Shown: positions 44,067 through 52,259 of the stretch, piece after piece | Layout of the letters: each line of letters opens with the position of its first letter | How positions within the stretch are numbered: position 1 is the first letter of the stretch | DNA from: Bacilli bacterium | GTDB lineage: Bacteria; Bacillota_I; Bacilli_A; RF39; UBA660 | Assembly (NCBI GenBank): GCA_016296185.1 | Contig: JAEDJT010000005.1 | Coordinates: 1-55,632 of the forward strand | Length of the DNA stretch: 55,632 nt | Reading direction: 5' to 3' | The notes under the pieces: model-generated | Told to the model about the DNA's origin: nothing | The model's database searches: none | The model's input: the letters and a program-made list of their open reading frames with translations, nothing else | Translations under genes and position numbers: made by a program

Positions 44067-44095
44067 CAAAAAAAAGATAGTATAAAAACTATCTT
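44067..44095 (-). terminator. Terminator of htpG
   Basis: AAGATAGT-ttttat-ACTATCTT followed by TTTTTT on the minus strand. Confidence 0.82.
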
Positions 44096-45956
44096 ATTTA
44101 CTTAACATATCACAAATTAAATTAGTTAATTCAGTTGGATTTTCAACACTTAAACCTTCAATTAATCTTGCTTGATTATATAAGATTTTAGAATAATTAA
44201 TTAAAGCATCCTTATCATTTTCATATAAATCTCTAATCTTATCAGCAATAGGATGATTTTCATTTATTTCTAATACAATATCAGCTTTATAAGTTTCACC
44301 AGTAGGCATTTGATTTAGAACTTTTTCCATTTCAAAAGAAATTGCACCTTCAGTACTTAAACATACTGGATGATTTTTTAACTTATTTGTAAATCTAACG
44401 CTTTTAACTTCATCAATACTATCATTCATAAATGATAATAAATCTTTAGCATTTTCATTTACTTTTTTTAACTCTTCTTTTTCTTCTTCTGTATCTAAAT
44501 CAGTAGATTCACTACTTACATTAGCAAACTTTTTACCTTCATAATCCATTAAAGCCTGAATAGTAAATTCATCTACATAATCACATAAATATAATACTTC
44601 ATAATCTTTATCTTTAAATCTTTCAACACTAGGAAGCATATCAATTCTATCTAAGCTTTCTCCAGAAGCATAATAAATTTTATCTTGTCCATCTTTCATA
44701 TTTTCAACGTATTCTTTTAAAGTAACACGTTTTTTATCTTTTGAACTATAGAACATTAATAAATCTTTTAAAGCTTCATTATTCATACCATAGAAACCAT
44801 ATACTCCATATTTTAATTGCATTCCAAAAGCATCAAAAAATTTTTCATATTTATCTCTATCTTCAGTAATCATATTTTCTAAAGCAGATTTAATTTTACC
44901 TTCTAATGATTTAGCAATAACTTTTAATGATCTATCTTGTTGTAACATTTCTCTAGATATATTTAATGAAATATCCTCAGTATCTACTAAACCTTTAACA
45001 AAACTAAAATAATCTGGTAATAAATCGGAACACTTGTCCATAATTAGAACACCATTAGTATATAATTGTAATCCTTTTTCATATTCCTTAGTGTAATAAT
45101 CGTAAGGTGCATGAGAAGGAATAAATAATAATGAATTATAACTAACTTGTCCTTCAACTTTATTATGTAAAACTTTTATAGGAGTTTCATAATCAAAGAA
45201 CTTATCAGAATAATAATTATTATATTCTTCATCATTAACATCACTGGCATTTCTCTTCCAAATAGGAATCATACTATTAACAGTTTCTTCACTAGTAACA
45301 TCTTTATCATCGTCATCTTTTTTTGTAATGTCCATATTAATAGGATATTTAATATAATCAGAATATTTTCTAATAATACCCATAATTCTATTTTGTTCTA
45401 AGAATTCATCATAATTATCAGTATCAGTATTATCTTTCAAATATAAAGTAATTTCAGTACCAAAAGATTCTTTATCAGTCTTTTCAATAGAATAGCCATC
45501 AGCTCCATTACTTACCCAAGAAAAAGCTTCATTAGAACCAAATGCTTTAGAAATAACTTTAATTTCTTTAGCAATCATAAATGCTGAGTAAAATCCAACA
45601 CCAAATTGACCAATAATATTTATATCTTCATGTTTATCGTTAATTTCTTTAAATAAAGAAGAACCACTTTTGGCAATAATACCTAAATTATTATCTAATT
45701 CTTCTTCTGTCATACCAATACCATTATCAGTAATAACAATAGTTCTATTATCTTTATTTAAATCAATTTTAATTTTAAAATCATCTTTATCTAATTTAAC
45801 TGAATTATCAGTTAAAGATTTATAATATAACTTATCAATTGCATCACTTGCATTAGATATTAATTCTCTTAAAAATATTTCTCTATTAGAATAAACAGAG
45901 TTTATCATCATGTCTAAAATCTTTTTAGATTCAGTTTTAAATTGTTTCTTTTTCAT
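44094..45956 (-). CDS. htpG: Chaperone HtpG (Hsp90)
   Basis: A 620-residue Hsp90. N-terminal GHKL ATPase with FKTESKKILDMMINSVYSNREIFLRELISNASDAIDKL, DNGIGMT and GQFGVGFYSAFMIA, a middle domain with RNASDVNDEEYNNYY and GVLIMDKCSDLLPDYFSFVKGLVDTEDISLNISREMLQQ, and a C-terminal dimerisation domain. Start at 45956 (GGAAG six bases upstream); ATG at 45962 overlaps the site. Its promoter is overlaid by a CIRCE operator, so HrcA repression is expected. Confidence 0.98.
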   Translation of the reverse strand: MKKKQFKTESKKILDMMINSVYSNREIFLRELISNASDAIDKLYYKSLTDNSVKLDKDDFKIKIDLNKDNRTIVITDNGIGMTEEELDNNLGIIAKSGSSLFKEINDKHEDINIIGQFGVGFYSAFMIAKEIKVISKAFGSNEAFSWVSNGADGYSIEKTDKESFGTEITLYLKDNTDTDNYDEFLEQNRIMGIIRKYSDYIKYPINMDITKKDDDDKDVTSEETVNSMIPIWKRNASDVNDEEYNNYYSDKFFDYETPIKVLHNKVEGQVSYNSLLFIPSHAPYDYYTKEYEKGLQLYTNGVLIMDKCSDLLPDYFSFVKGLVDTEDISLNISREMLQQDRSLKVIAKSLEGKIKSALENMITEDRDKYEKFFDAFGMQLKYGVYGFYGMNNEALKDLLMFYSSKDKKRVTLKEYVENMKDGQDKIYYASGESLDRIDMLPSVERFKDKDYEVLYLCDYVDEFTIQALMDYEGKKFANVSSESTDLDTEEEKEELKKVNENAKDLLSFMNDSIDEVKSVRFTNKLKNHPVCLSTEGAISFEMEKVLNQMPTGETYKADIVLEINENHPIADKIRDLYENDKDALINYSKILYNQARLIEGLSVENPTELTNLICDMLSK

Positions 45957-45988
45957 AACCATCTTCCTTTAACTTTCAATCTATAAAT

Positions 45989-46017
45989 ATAATAGTTCTA
46001 TTATTAGCACTTGTCAA
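45989..46017 (-). promoter_or_regulatory. Promoter of htpG
   Basis: Perfect TTGACA (46012-46017), 17 bases, TATTAT (45989-45994) on the minus strand. The -35 falls in the spacer of the CIRCE element. Confidence 0.85.
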
Positions 46018-46030
46018 TAGAAAGTGCTAA
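46004..46030. promoter_or_regulatory. CIRCE operator (HrcA binding site)
   Basis: TTAGCACTT (46004-46012), nine bases, AAGTGCTAA (46022-46030), a perfect 9-9-9 inverted repeat that differs from the CIRCE consensus TTAGCACTC-N9-GAGTGCTAA only at the innermost base of each arm. HrcA bound here would cover the -35 of htpG. Confidence 0.93.
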
Positions 46031-46035
46031 TAATT

Positions 46036-46064
46036 AAAAAAAAAAAAAGATGTTAAACATCTTT
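46036..46064 (-). terminator. Terminator of the alcohol dehydrogenase gene
   Basis: AAAGATG-tttaa-CATCTTT followed by twelve T residues on the minus strand. Confidence 0.82.
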
Positions 46065-47213
46065 TTAAAATGCAATTTTAAATAATTCTTCAAAGTCTTT
46101 TAAAGAAGTTTCTCTTGGATTACCAGGAGTACAAGGATCAGCTAAAGCTTTTTCAGATAACATAGGAATATCTTTTTCTTTTCCTCCAATTTCTCTAATA
46201 TGTTGAGGAATATTTAATCTGATAGCTAATTGTCTAACTGCGTCTGCAACTTTTTTAACAGCTTCTTCATCAGAAAGACCATCCATATCTAAATCAAATT
46301 CTTTTCCCATAGCTCTAAATCTATCAGGACATACTTTTCCATTGTATTCAAGAATATATGGTAATAATAAAGCATTAGCTACTCCATGTGGAGTATCATA
46401 TACTGCACCTAATTGATGAGCCATTGAATGAACAATTCCTAAACCAACGTTTGAGAATCCCATACCAGCAATATATTGAGCCATTGCCATAGCATCCATA
46501 GCATCTTTATCTTTATTTACAGCTTTTTCTAAATTATGATAAATTACATTCATTGCTTTTAAATGGAACATATCTGACATATCCCAAGCACCTTTAGTAA
46601 TATAACCTTCCATAGCATGAGTTAAAGCATCTAAACCAGTAGCAGCAGCTGTACTAGCAGGCATACCAGCCATTAATTCAGTATCAACAATAGATAATAC
46701 TGGAATATCGTTAGGATCAACACATACTAATTTAACTACAGCTTCTTCATCAGTAATAACATAATTAATTGTAACTTCAGCAGCAGTACCAGCTGTTGTT
46801 GGGAATGCAATAATTGGTAATGATCTATTTTTAGTATCAGCTGCACCAACTAAAGACTTAATATCTTTAAATTCAGGATTAGTTGAAACAATACCAATAG
46901 CTTTAGCAGTATCTATAACAGATCCACCACCAATAGCAATAATATAATCACAATGATATTTATTACAAATCTTTAATCCTTTTTTTACATTAGTAATTGT
47001 TGGATTTGGTTTAACATCACTAAATAATTCATACTTAATTTCATTTTCATCAAGTATAGAAATTACTTTATCAGCTACACCTACTTTTAATAAAGTTTCA
47101 TCAGTAACAACTAATGCATGCTTAAATTTTCTTCTTTTAATTTCATCAATGATAACTTCTCTTGATCCCCAACCAAAGTAAGAAGTTTCATTTAAAATAA
47201 TTCTATTAGCCAT
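46065..47213 (-). CDS. Iron-containing alcohol dehydrogenase family protein
   Basis: A 382-residue group III dehydrogenase. Nucleotide-binding GGGSVIDTAKAIG (about 95-107), FPTTAGTAAEVT, and metal ligands in TGLDALTHAMEGY and VHSMAHQLGAVYDTPHGVAN. Members oxidise or reduce small alcohols and aldehydes, and many serve redox balancing in anaerobes. The exact substrate is unknown. Divergent from a TetR regulator with a shared 124-base control region. Confidence 0.93.
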   Translation of the reverse strand: MANRIILNETSYFGWGSREVIIDEIKRRKFKHALVVTDETLLKVGVADKVISILDENEIKYELFSDVKPNPTITNVKKGLKICNKYHCDYIIAIGGGSVIDTAKAIGIVSTNPEFKDIKSLVGAADTKNRSLPIIAFPTTAGTAAEVTINYVITDEEAVVKLVCVDPNDIPVLSIVDTELMAGMPASTAAATGLDALTHAMEGYITKGAWDMSDMFHLKAMNVIYHNLEKAVNKDKDAMDAMAMAQYIAGMGFSNVGLGIVHSMAHQLGAVYDTPHGVANALLLPYILEYNGKVCPDRFRAMGKEFDLDMDGLSDEEAVKKVADAVRQLAIRLNIPQHIREIGGKEKDIPMLSEKALADPCTPGNPRETSLKDFEELFKIAF

Positions 47214-47239
47214 AATAAGACCTCCCTATTCTTAAAAAG

Positions 47240-47245
47240 ATTATA
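47240..47245 (-). promoter_or_regulatory. -10 box of the alcohol dehydrogenase gene
   Basis: TATAAT (TATGTTATAATC) on the minus strand, 27 bases above the start codon. Confidence 0.5.
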
Positions 47246-47290
47246 ACATAATATCAATTAAATATAAATAAAATATTAATAAACATTGTG

Positions 47291-47319
47291 TTGATTAATG
47301 TAAAGTAATGTAATATAAT
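47291..47319 (+). promoter_or_regulatory. Promoter of the TetR-type regulator
   Basis: TTGATT (47291-47296), 17 bases, TATAAT (47314-47319). The spacer contains AATGTAAAGTAATGTAA, a near-direct repeat that could be an operator. Confidence 0.65.
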
Positions 47320-47337
47320 TAAGAAGAAGGTGATAAT

Positions 47338-47886
47338 ATGGATAGAAGAATAATGATAACAAAAAGAAGATTAACAAATTCATTATTAGATCTAATGAAG
47401 AAAAAATCAATTTATGAAATCACAGTACTAGAATTATGTAAGGAAGCTAACATAAATAGAACTACATTCTATAAATATTATACAGATATTAATGATTTAG
47501 TAAAAAAGACAGAAGAAGACTTATTAGAAGAATTAAAATCAAATATAAATGATATAAAAAGAAATTATTTATTAACATATACAAATAAAACAATTGAAAT
47601 AATATCAAATAATAAAGAAATATATACAAGATTACTTGGAGAAAACGGAGACCATTTATTCTTAAGAAGAATACTTAATAACGTTAAAGAACAAAGTATT
47701 GAAGAATGGCAAAAATTATTAAAAAAAGCATCAAGCGAAGACTTAAATAATATATATAACTTTATAGTTGATGGAACAATAGGAATAATTGAAAACTGGA
47801 TTAAAAACAATTGCAAACAAGATCCAGCAAGTTTAGGAATATTTATTAATAAAATTTGTATGAGCGGATTAAGTAGTTTCATTTAA
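47338..47886 (+). CDS. TetR/AcrR-family transcriptional regulator
   Basis: A 182-residue protein with an N-terminal TetR DNA-binding domain (TKRRLTNSLLDLMKKKSIYEITVLELCKEANINRTTFYKYYTDINDLV, about 8-56) and a helical ligand domain resembling the TetR_C_33 type found in dihydroxyacetone-kinase-like regulators. It is divergently transcribed from the alcohol dehydrogenase and is the likely regulator of that gene and itself; the ligand is unknown. Start at 47338 follows AAGGTGATA. Confidence 0.9.
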   Translation: MDRRIMITKRRLTNSLLDLMKKKSIYEITVLELCKEANINRTTFYKYYTDINDLVKKTEEDLLEELKSNINDIKRNYLLTYTNKTIEIISNNKEIYTRLLGENGDHLFLRRILNNVKEQSIEEWQKLLKKASSEDLNNIYNFIVDGTIGIIENWIKNNCKQDPASLGIFINKICMSGLSSFI

Positions 47887-47920
47887 TAAAAAAAGAATTA
47901 GTTATAAACTAATTCTTTTT
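47886..47920. terminator. Bidirectional terminator between TetR and lipoprotein genes
   Basis: AAAGAATTAGTT-ata-AACTAATTCTTT with flanking A and T runs; serves both convergent genes. Confidence 0.85.
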
Positions 47921-48554
47921 GTTTGATTTCATCATCACTATATTCATTATAAACAATAGTTAATTTATTATCTTTATTAATATATAAATTAAAATCACTA
48001 TTTTTAATCATTTGAACAATATAATCAGCATCTTCTCCAGTTATATTGTTACTTAAATAATTAATAATATCATCATAAGATACATCAAAAATACTATAAA
48101 AATCTTCTTTTAATAACAATTTACCTGATTTAATGTTGATAACATAATAATTATTAACAACATCATTCTTTTCTTCATTTAAATAAGAAGTAATAGTTTC
48201 ATCAATAACAAGATAATCATCGATACAATAATAATCAAAATCAATTAAATTACCAGTAATTAAAACATTATCAATAAGCTTATAAGACATATAAGTATTA
48301 ATAACTTCATTTTTAAGTTCTAAACTAACATTAAGAGCATCATCACTATTAGAATTAACAATAGGTATTCTTAATAAATGTTCTTCACCATTTACAATAA
48401 TAATTTTATAATTTTCATAAAATAAAACATCTTCATTAGAATTAATTTTAGTAATAACTTTATTATTTTCATCATTATTCTTAATATCATTTTTCCTTCC
48501 ACAAGAACATAAAAGTAAGACTAAGAATAATAAAATAATAATTTTCTTCTTCAT
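47898..48554 (-). CDS. Lipoprotein, unknown function
   Basis: A 218-residue protein with a type II signal peptide: MKKKIIILLFLVLLLCSC, lipobox L15-C-S-C18. The mature part is acidic, Asn/Asp-rich, with strands such as NYYVINIKSGKLL and LTIVYNEYSDDEIKQKELVYN at the end that resemble the DUF3298-type C-termini of RsiV-like proteins. Anchored to the outer face of the membrane after Lgt modification. Confidence 0.78.
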   Translation of the reverse strand: MKKKIIILLFLVLLLCSCGRKNDIKNNDENNKVITKINSNEDVLFYENYKIIIVNGEEHLLRIPIVNSNSDDALNVSLELKNEVINTYMSYKLIDNVLITGNLIDFDYYCIDDYLVIDETITSYLNEEKNDVVNNYYVINIKSGKLLLKEDFYSIFDVSYDDIINYLSNNITGEDADYIVQMIKNSDFNLYINKDNKLTIVYNEYSDDEIKQKELVYN

Positions 48555-48591
48555 ATTATCACCTACTAAATTATAACATAATAATACAAAT

Positions 48592-48611
48592 AAAAAACAG
48601 ACTATGTCTGT
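48592..48611 (-). terminator. Terminator of the 40-residue peptide gene
   Basis: ACAGAC-ata-GTCTGT followed by TTTTTT on the minus strand, three bases below the stop codon. Confidence 0.8.
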
Positions 48612-48614
48612 CTA

Positions 48615-48737
48615 CTATTTAGCTGATTTAGTATTTTTCTTATTAGTTTTTTTAGCTACTAATTTAACTTTTACTCCTCTAACAGCTCCAAAAGTTTTTT
48701 TAACACCTTCAGGTAAATTTGCTTTATAAGTTCTCAT
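48615..48737 (-). CDS. Small basic 40-residue protein, monocistronic
   Basis: A 40-residue protein beginning MRTYKANLPEGVKKTFGAVRG and ending in a Lys/Asn/Thr-rich tail (KKTNKKNTKSAK). Strongly basic, no cysteines, no signal. Coding status is supported by an ideal AGGAGGTG seven bases before ATG, a TTGAAA-16-TATAAT promoter and a tight terminator. The composition is like a small ribosomal or RNA-binding protein, but it matches no ribosomal protein I can name. Confidence 0.7.
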   Translation of the reverse strand: MRTYKANLPEGVKKTFGAVRGVKVKLVAKKTNKKNTKSAK

Positions 48738-48777
48738 AGTGCACCTCCTCGTTAATAACTAAAACATTATATCATGT

Positions 48778-48805
48778 ATTATACTAAAAATAAATTTTTT
48801 TTCAA
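48778..48805 (-). promoter_or_regulatory. Promoter of the 40-residue peptide gene
   Basis: TTGAAA (48800-48805), 16 bases, TATAAT (48778-48783) on the minus strand; a second TATAAT is at 48766-48771. Confidence 0.7.
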
Positions 48806-48810
48806 GAAAA

Positions 48811-49131
48811 TTAAACCAATTTACAAAATGAAACAATAAAACAAAATATTGTTATAAAAATAGATAATACAAAGTACAATGATTCAAAATTATTTTTATG
48901 TTTTATAACATCAACTATCATTAGAATATATAAAACAAATAAAAGTAATAATAATACAATAGAAAATATAAAAGAAACAAACTTAAAAATAAACAAAGGA
49001 AATAACAAACCTAAGAATATGATTAGTAATAAACAAAAAAAATAATACTTACCATATAATATTTTTATTTCATCAGGAATATTCTTTTTTATTTCTTTAA
49101 TAAGTTCTTTTCTATTTACTTTCTTTTTCAT
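48811..49131 (-). CDS. Small membrane protein, unknown
   Basis: A 106-residue protein: a basic start (MKKKVNRKELIKEIKKNIPDEIK), then three hydrophobic helices (about 30-50, 55-75, 85-105). No family recognised. It overlaps the end of the TSCPD gene by 20 bases, with its GGAAG inside that gene, so they are translated from one message. Confidence 0.55.
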   Translation of the reverse strand: MKKKVNRKELIKEIKKNIPDEIKILYGKYYFFCLLLIIFLGLLFPLFIFKFVSFIFSIVLLLLLFVLYILMIVDVIKHKNNFESLYFVLSIFITIFCFIVSFCKLV

Positions 49132-49369
49132 AAGCTTCCTTAACAGCAATTGCTAATTGATCAGCACAAGAAGTACCTCTTCCACCACACTGATTGCCCA
49201 TAAGTTTATCAACTATAAAATCAACAGTTTGTCCATCTAAAACCTTACTTAATGCTAAAGTGTTACCTGGACATCCACCTAAAAATTTTATATTAGTTAC
49301 AATATTATCATTAATATCAAAAGAAATTTGAACAGAACAAGTTCCTTTAGTTGAATAAACATAATTCAT
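49112..49369 (-). CDS. TSCPD domain protein (TIGR03905-like)
   Basis: An 85-residue protein consisting of a TSCPD domain: YSTKGTCSVQISFDI, KFLGGCPGNTLALSKVLDG, GNQCGGRGTSCADQLAIAVKEA. Conserved cysteines C10, C34, C63 and the TSCADQLA motif are present. The domain occurs as a free small protein in many Clostridia and as the tail of class II ribonucleotide reductases, where it may bind metal. Start at 49369 follows GGTGATTATT. A TATAAT box lies at 49386-49391. Confidence 0.88.
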   Translation of the reverse strand: MNYVYSTKGTCSVQISFDINDNIVTNIKFLGGCPGNTLALSKVLDGQTVDFIVDKLMGNQCGGRGTSCADQLAIAVKEAYEKESK

Positions 49370-49393
49370 AATAATCACCAAAAATATTATATC

Positions 49394-49421
49394 ACAAAAA
49401 AAGACAATTAATATTGTCTTT
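49394..49421 (-). terminator. Terminator of the DUF5684-like gene
   Basis: AAAGACAAT-atta-ATTGTCTTT followed by TTTT on the minus strand. Confidence 0.8.
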
Positions 49422-50043
49422 AATTAGATTCATCTAAAGTCTCTATATTATTGTTCATAACTTGAGTATTATTAACAACTGAAATATTAGAAGAATTACT
49501 GTTAGTAACTTGAGTGTTATTAACAGTTTTATTTTTATCTAAATATGATTTTTTGCTAACAACAACATTAGTATCCAATACAGATTTTTCATCGCTTCCT
49601 AATAACGCCCATACAATACTACTTAATATAATTGCACCAAATAACCAGCTTTCATCTTTATGAAATTTCTTAGCTAAATTATAAGAAATAGCAGCATAAC
49701 CAAAATAAGATATAACAATAGATGCAAATGATAAGAAATCAATATGAATTACTAAATAATAATCTAATAATTCATAAAAAAATCTAAACATAATAACAAA
49801 AAACCAATAAAAACCTACTCCACTAATATTCATCAAACCAATTGTATTAATAATAGGAATAAAAGCAATAAAAGTAGGCTTATTAAACTTTTTATAAAGC
49901 TTCATATAGCCTTTAATAATTAAATATAAAATATATATTAATAATATAGAAAATAAACCTACAAATAATAAAGTAGATCCATTTGCATTATCAATATTTA
50001 ATTTACTAAGAAAAGACCACAAAAATTTAATAATAAGATACAT
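49420..50043 (-). CDS. DUF5684-like multi-pass membrane protein
   Basis: A 207-residue protein with four to five hydrophobic helices and a 60-residue polar, Asn/Thr/Ser-rich tail with the repeated phrase NNTQV (three times: VNNTQVTNSN, VVNNTQVMNN and similar). The segment YKKFNKPTFIAFIPIINTIGLMNISGVGFYWFF is the 'K-P-x-x-A-F-I-P-I-x-N' signature of DUF5684. It lies directly below the WXG/hydrolase operon, after a hairpin that may allow partial read-through; its GGAGG follows the hairpin's T run. A role in that system is possible but unproven. Confidence 0.65.
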   Translation of the reverse strand: MYLIIKFLWSFLSKLNIDNANGSTLLFVGLFSILLIYILYLIIKGYMKLYKKFNKPTFIAFIPIINTIGLMNISGVGFYWFFVIMFRFFYELLDYYLVIHIDFLSFASIVISYFGYAAISYNLAKKFHKDESWLFGAIILSSIVWALLGSDEKSVLDTNVVVSKKSYLDKNKTVNNTQVTNSNSSNISVVNNTQVMNNNIETLDESN

Positions 50044-50053
50044 AAAAACCTCC

Positions 50054-50076
50054 AAAAAAAGGAATATACCTATTCC
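50054..50076 (-). terminator. Terminator of the WXG/hydrolase operon
   Basis: GGAATA-ggta-TATTCC followed by TTTTTTT on the minus strand, just below the last WXG-like gene. The stem is short, so read-through is possible. Confidence 0.7.
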
Positions 50077-50333
50077 TTATTCATTTCTTCAACAATAGCT
50101 GTTAAAAATCCTTCTACACTAGCCATAGCAGTATGAGCGCTTTGTACTGTAGTAGCAAATTGAGTTATAGAATCTGAAAAATCATCAGCATAATCACCTT
50201 TAAAATAAGAAGATGTCAAAGTATTAATATATCCATTGATTTTTCCTACTTCTTCAGCACAATTAGTATTAATTGTATTCATTTCATCTTTCCAAGCTAT
50301 CATAGCTTCAGAATTAACATAAATATCTTCCAT
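50070..50333 (-). CDS. WXG100-like (ESAT-6-like) small secreted protein
   Basis: An 87-residue, two-helix, leaderless protein. The central turn reads YFKGDYADDF, corresponding to the usual W-x-G-x-A-x-x-F with the tryptophan replaced by tyrosine or phenylalanine; a tryptophan is found earlier (IAWKDEM). ESX-type substrates of this size form helical-hairpin dimers and leave the cell through type VII secretion. Last gene of a five-gene operon with the wall hydrolases, 11 bases below the CHAP gene, then a terminator. Confidence 0.72.
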   Translation of the reverse strand: MEDIYVNSEAMIAWKDEMNTINTNCAEEVGKINGYINTLTSSYFKGDYADDFSDSITQFATTVQSAHTAMASVEGFLTAIVEEMNKE

Positions 50334-50344
50334 AATTAAACCTC

Positions 50345-51328
50345 CTAGTATGGATTAGCAAATACAACATTATTGCTATATCTTCTTTTAAATTCATCAA
50401 CAGTCATAGTTTCTTTCTTCCAGTCACCTTGAGCAACTTCAAAACTATCACTCTTACCATTCATATTACCATGGAAAATAGTAATATTACCGTCACTAGC
50501 TTCTAATACGAAACCAGTATGACCATAAGTTCCACCTTGATATGAGAAAACAGAACCTGTAGCAGGTTCAGTAGAAATATAGAAATCATCAGGTCTAGAA
50601 CTTGCTAAATTATAAGCAGTATCTCTACCATTTCCTCCTACCCAACCCTGATAACCATAAACTTGATAAAACATTCCAGCAGCAAACCAAGTACATTGAC
50701 CAGTATTACCACCATTTATATAACAGTTACATGCACTATTTTGCCATGCATCATAATTAGACCAATCAGGTTCAGTATCAGCATTACAAGATCTATATCT
50801 TTGAGTAACAACTTGACTTAAATCCAATCCGTTAGTAATTTCTTCAGAGCCATTTAGAATTGTATCAAAAGTTGATTTAGTAGATACAATATCATCAAAT
50901 TCTAATACTTTATATTTAACATTATAATTTGAAGAAATAGCATTTAAACTACTATTAACATTGCCCTTATAAGTAGTTAAATTTTGATTTTCTACTTCTA
51001 AACTATTAGTTAATTGTTTATATTGAGTATATCCCGAATTGTACCATTTAGGAACAGAAGAATAACTATTAATACTAGCTTGAATAGATTGAATAGATTT
51101 TTTTGTATTATCATAATTATCAATATTATTCATAGCTGAACTTAAATTTGAAATATAACCAATTTGAGTTTTAGTTTCAGATAACAAATTAGAAAGCTTT
51201 GTAGTTAAATTTGATGCAGCAGAACCACTCCAATTCGTATCAAAACTAATATTTGAAATACTATTCAAAGTATTATTTATATCAGATACCTTACTTTCTA
51301 AACTAGAAACATAACTAGAATAACTCAT
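50345..51328 (-). CDS. WXG-like N-terminus fused to a CHAP peptidoglycan hydrolase
   Basis: A 327-residue leaderless protein. Residues 1-140 are helical with the WXG turn W33-S-G35 (NWSGSAASNLTTKL); 145-172 hold a linker STKSTFDTILN...NGLDLSQ also seen in its neighbour; 198-327 form a CHAP domain with catalytic C212 (GQCTWFAAGMFY) and H270 (YGHTGFVLE), then FHGNMN. CHAP enzymes cut stem or cross-bridge peptides as amidases or endopeptidases. No signal peptide; the WXG module suggests type VII export. Fourth gene of the operon. Confidence 0.86.
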   Translation of the reverse strand: MSYSSYVSSLESKVSDINNTLNSISNISFDTNWSGSAASNLTTKLSNLLSETKTQIGYISNLSSAMNNIDNYDNTKKSIQSIQASINSYSSVPKWYNSGYTQYKQLTNSLEVENQNLTTYKGNVNSSLNAISSNYNVKYKVLEFDDIVSTKSTFDTILNGSEEITNGLDLSQVVTQRYRSCNADTEPDWSNYDAWQNSACNCYINGGNTGQCTWFAAGMFYQVYGYQGWVGGNGRDTAYNLASSRPDDFYISTEPATGSVFSYQGGTYGHTGFVLEASDGNITIFHGNMNGKSDSFEVAQGDWKKETMTVDEFKRRYSNNVVFANPY

Positions 51329-51348
51329 AACATCCCTCTATTCTATTT

Positions 51349-52248
51349 TTACCAGTTAACATATATATCAACTGTACCATAAGCACAACCACAATCATAA
51401 ACTTTAGCCGGACCTAAACTTGTCATTAAAGTAGATCCTTTAGGTAAGAAACTAGGGTCACATGCAACGCATATATATCCATTCTCATCTCTAATAGTTC
51501 CATCTTCAGCAACGTGTCTACCAGGTATATTTAATCCACCACCAGGTAAAACCTTTTCATCATAATATGTTTCATGATGTCCATAAATATCACAAACACC
51601 ACCACTTTTAGTAAGAATTTTATGATCACCAGTATCATAAGCAGCACTATATTGTAATTGAACCCCTTCAAATGATCCTAAATCATCAGATCTAGTTTCA
51701 GTAGGATTACTATTATTACCTGCATCTGCTACACCTGGTATTTTAGATAAATCTAAACCATTTTTTATACTATCATTATTATTTAAAACATTTTCAAAAG
51801 TTTCTTTAGTAGATTTTATATCACTAAAAGTTAACTCTTTATATTGAGTATTATAACTACTAGATACACCATTTAAATTAGTATTAGCATTATTTTTTGC
51901 ATTTCTTTGTTTTTCTTGAGCAGAACTAATTTGATTTAATAAAGCACTTGAAGCATATGTATAACCAGGAGAATTTCTATCTAGATTATTATATGAAATA
52001 TTAGCTCTATCTTCCGCAGCTTTTTGTTCATCATATATATCTATTTGATTACAAGCATTAGCAATTTTTTGTGCATTACTCATTTCAGTAGCAATCTTAC
52101 TTAATAAAGTAGTTATTTTTCCATTTAAAGAAGTAGATGCATCACCAGTCCAAGTACTAGTAAAATCTATATCTTTAACTTTATCTTTTGAAGTATTAAT
52201 CTCAGTAATAGCACTTTCAATTTGACTAGCATAAGAACTATACGCCAT
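51349..52248 (-). CDS. WXG-like N-terminus fused to a 3D-domain wall enzyme
   Basis: A 299-residue leaderless protein. Residues 1-140 are helical with W33-T-G35 (TWTGDASTSLNGKI), aligned exactly with W33 of the CHAP protein; 145-172 carry the shared linker STKETFENVLN...NGLDLSK. The C-terminal 85 residues are a 3D (double-psi beta-barrel) domain: CDPSFLPKGS with D264, VYDCGCAYGTVDIYVNW with D285 and D294. 3D domains of the YuiC/MltA type are lytic transglycosylases. Extra cysteines (C219, C260, C263, C286, C288) could form disulfides outside. Confidence 0.84.
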   Translation of the reverse strand: MAYSSYASQIESAITEINTSKDKVKDIDFTSTWTGDASTSLNGKITTLLSKIATEMSNAQKIANACNQIDIYDEQKAAEDRANISYNNLDRNSPGYTYASSALLNQISSAQEKQRNAKNNANTNLNGVSSSYNTQYKELTFSDIKSTKETFENVLNNNDSIKNGLDLSKIPGVADAGNNSNPTETRSDDLGSFEGVQLQYSAAYDTGDHKILTKSGGVCDIYGHHETYYDEKVLPGGGLNIPGRHVAEDGTIRDENGYICVACDPSFLPKGSTLMTSLGPAKVYDCGCAYGTVDIYVNW

Positions 52249-52259
52249 ACAAATACCTC

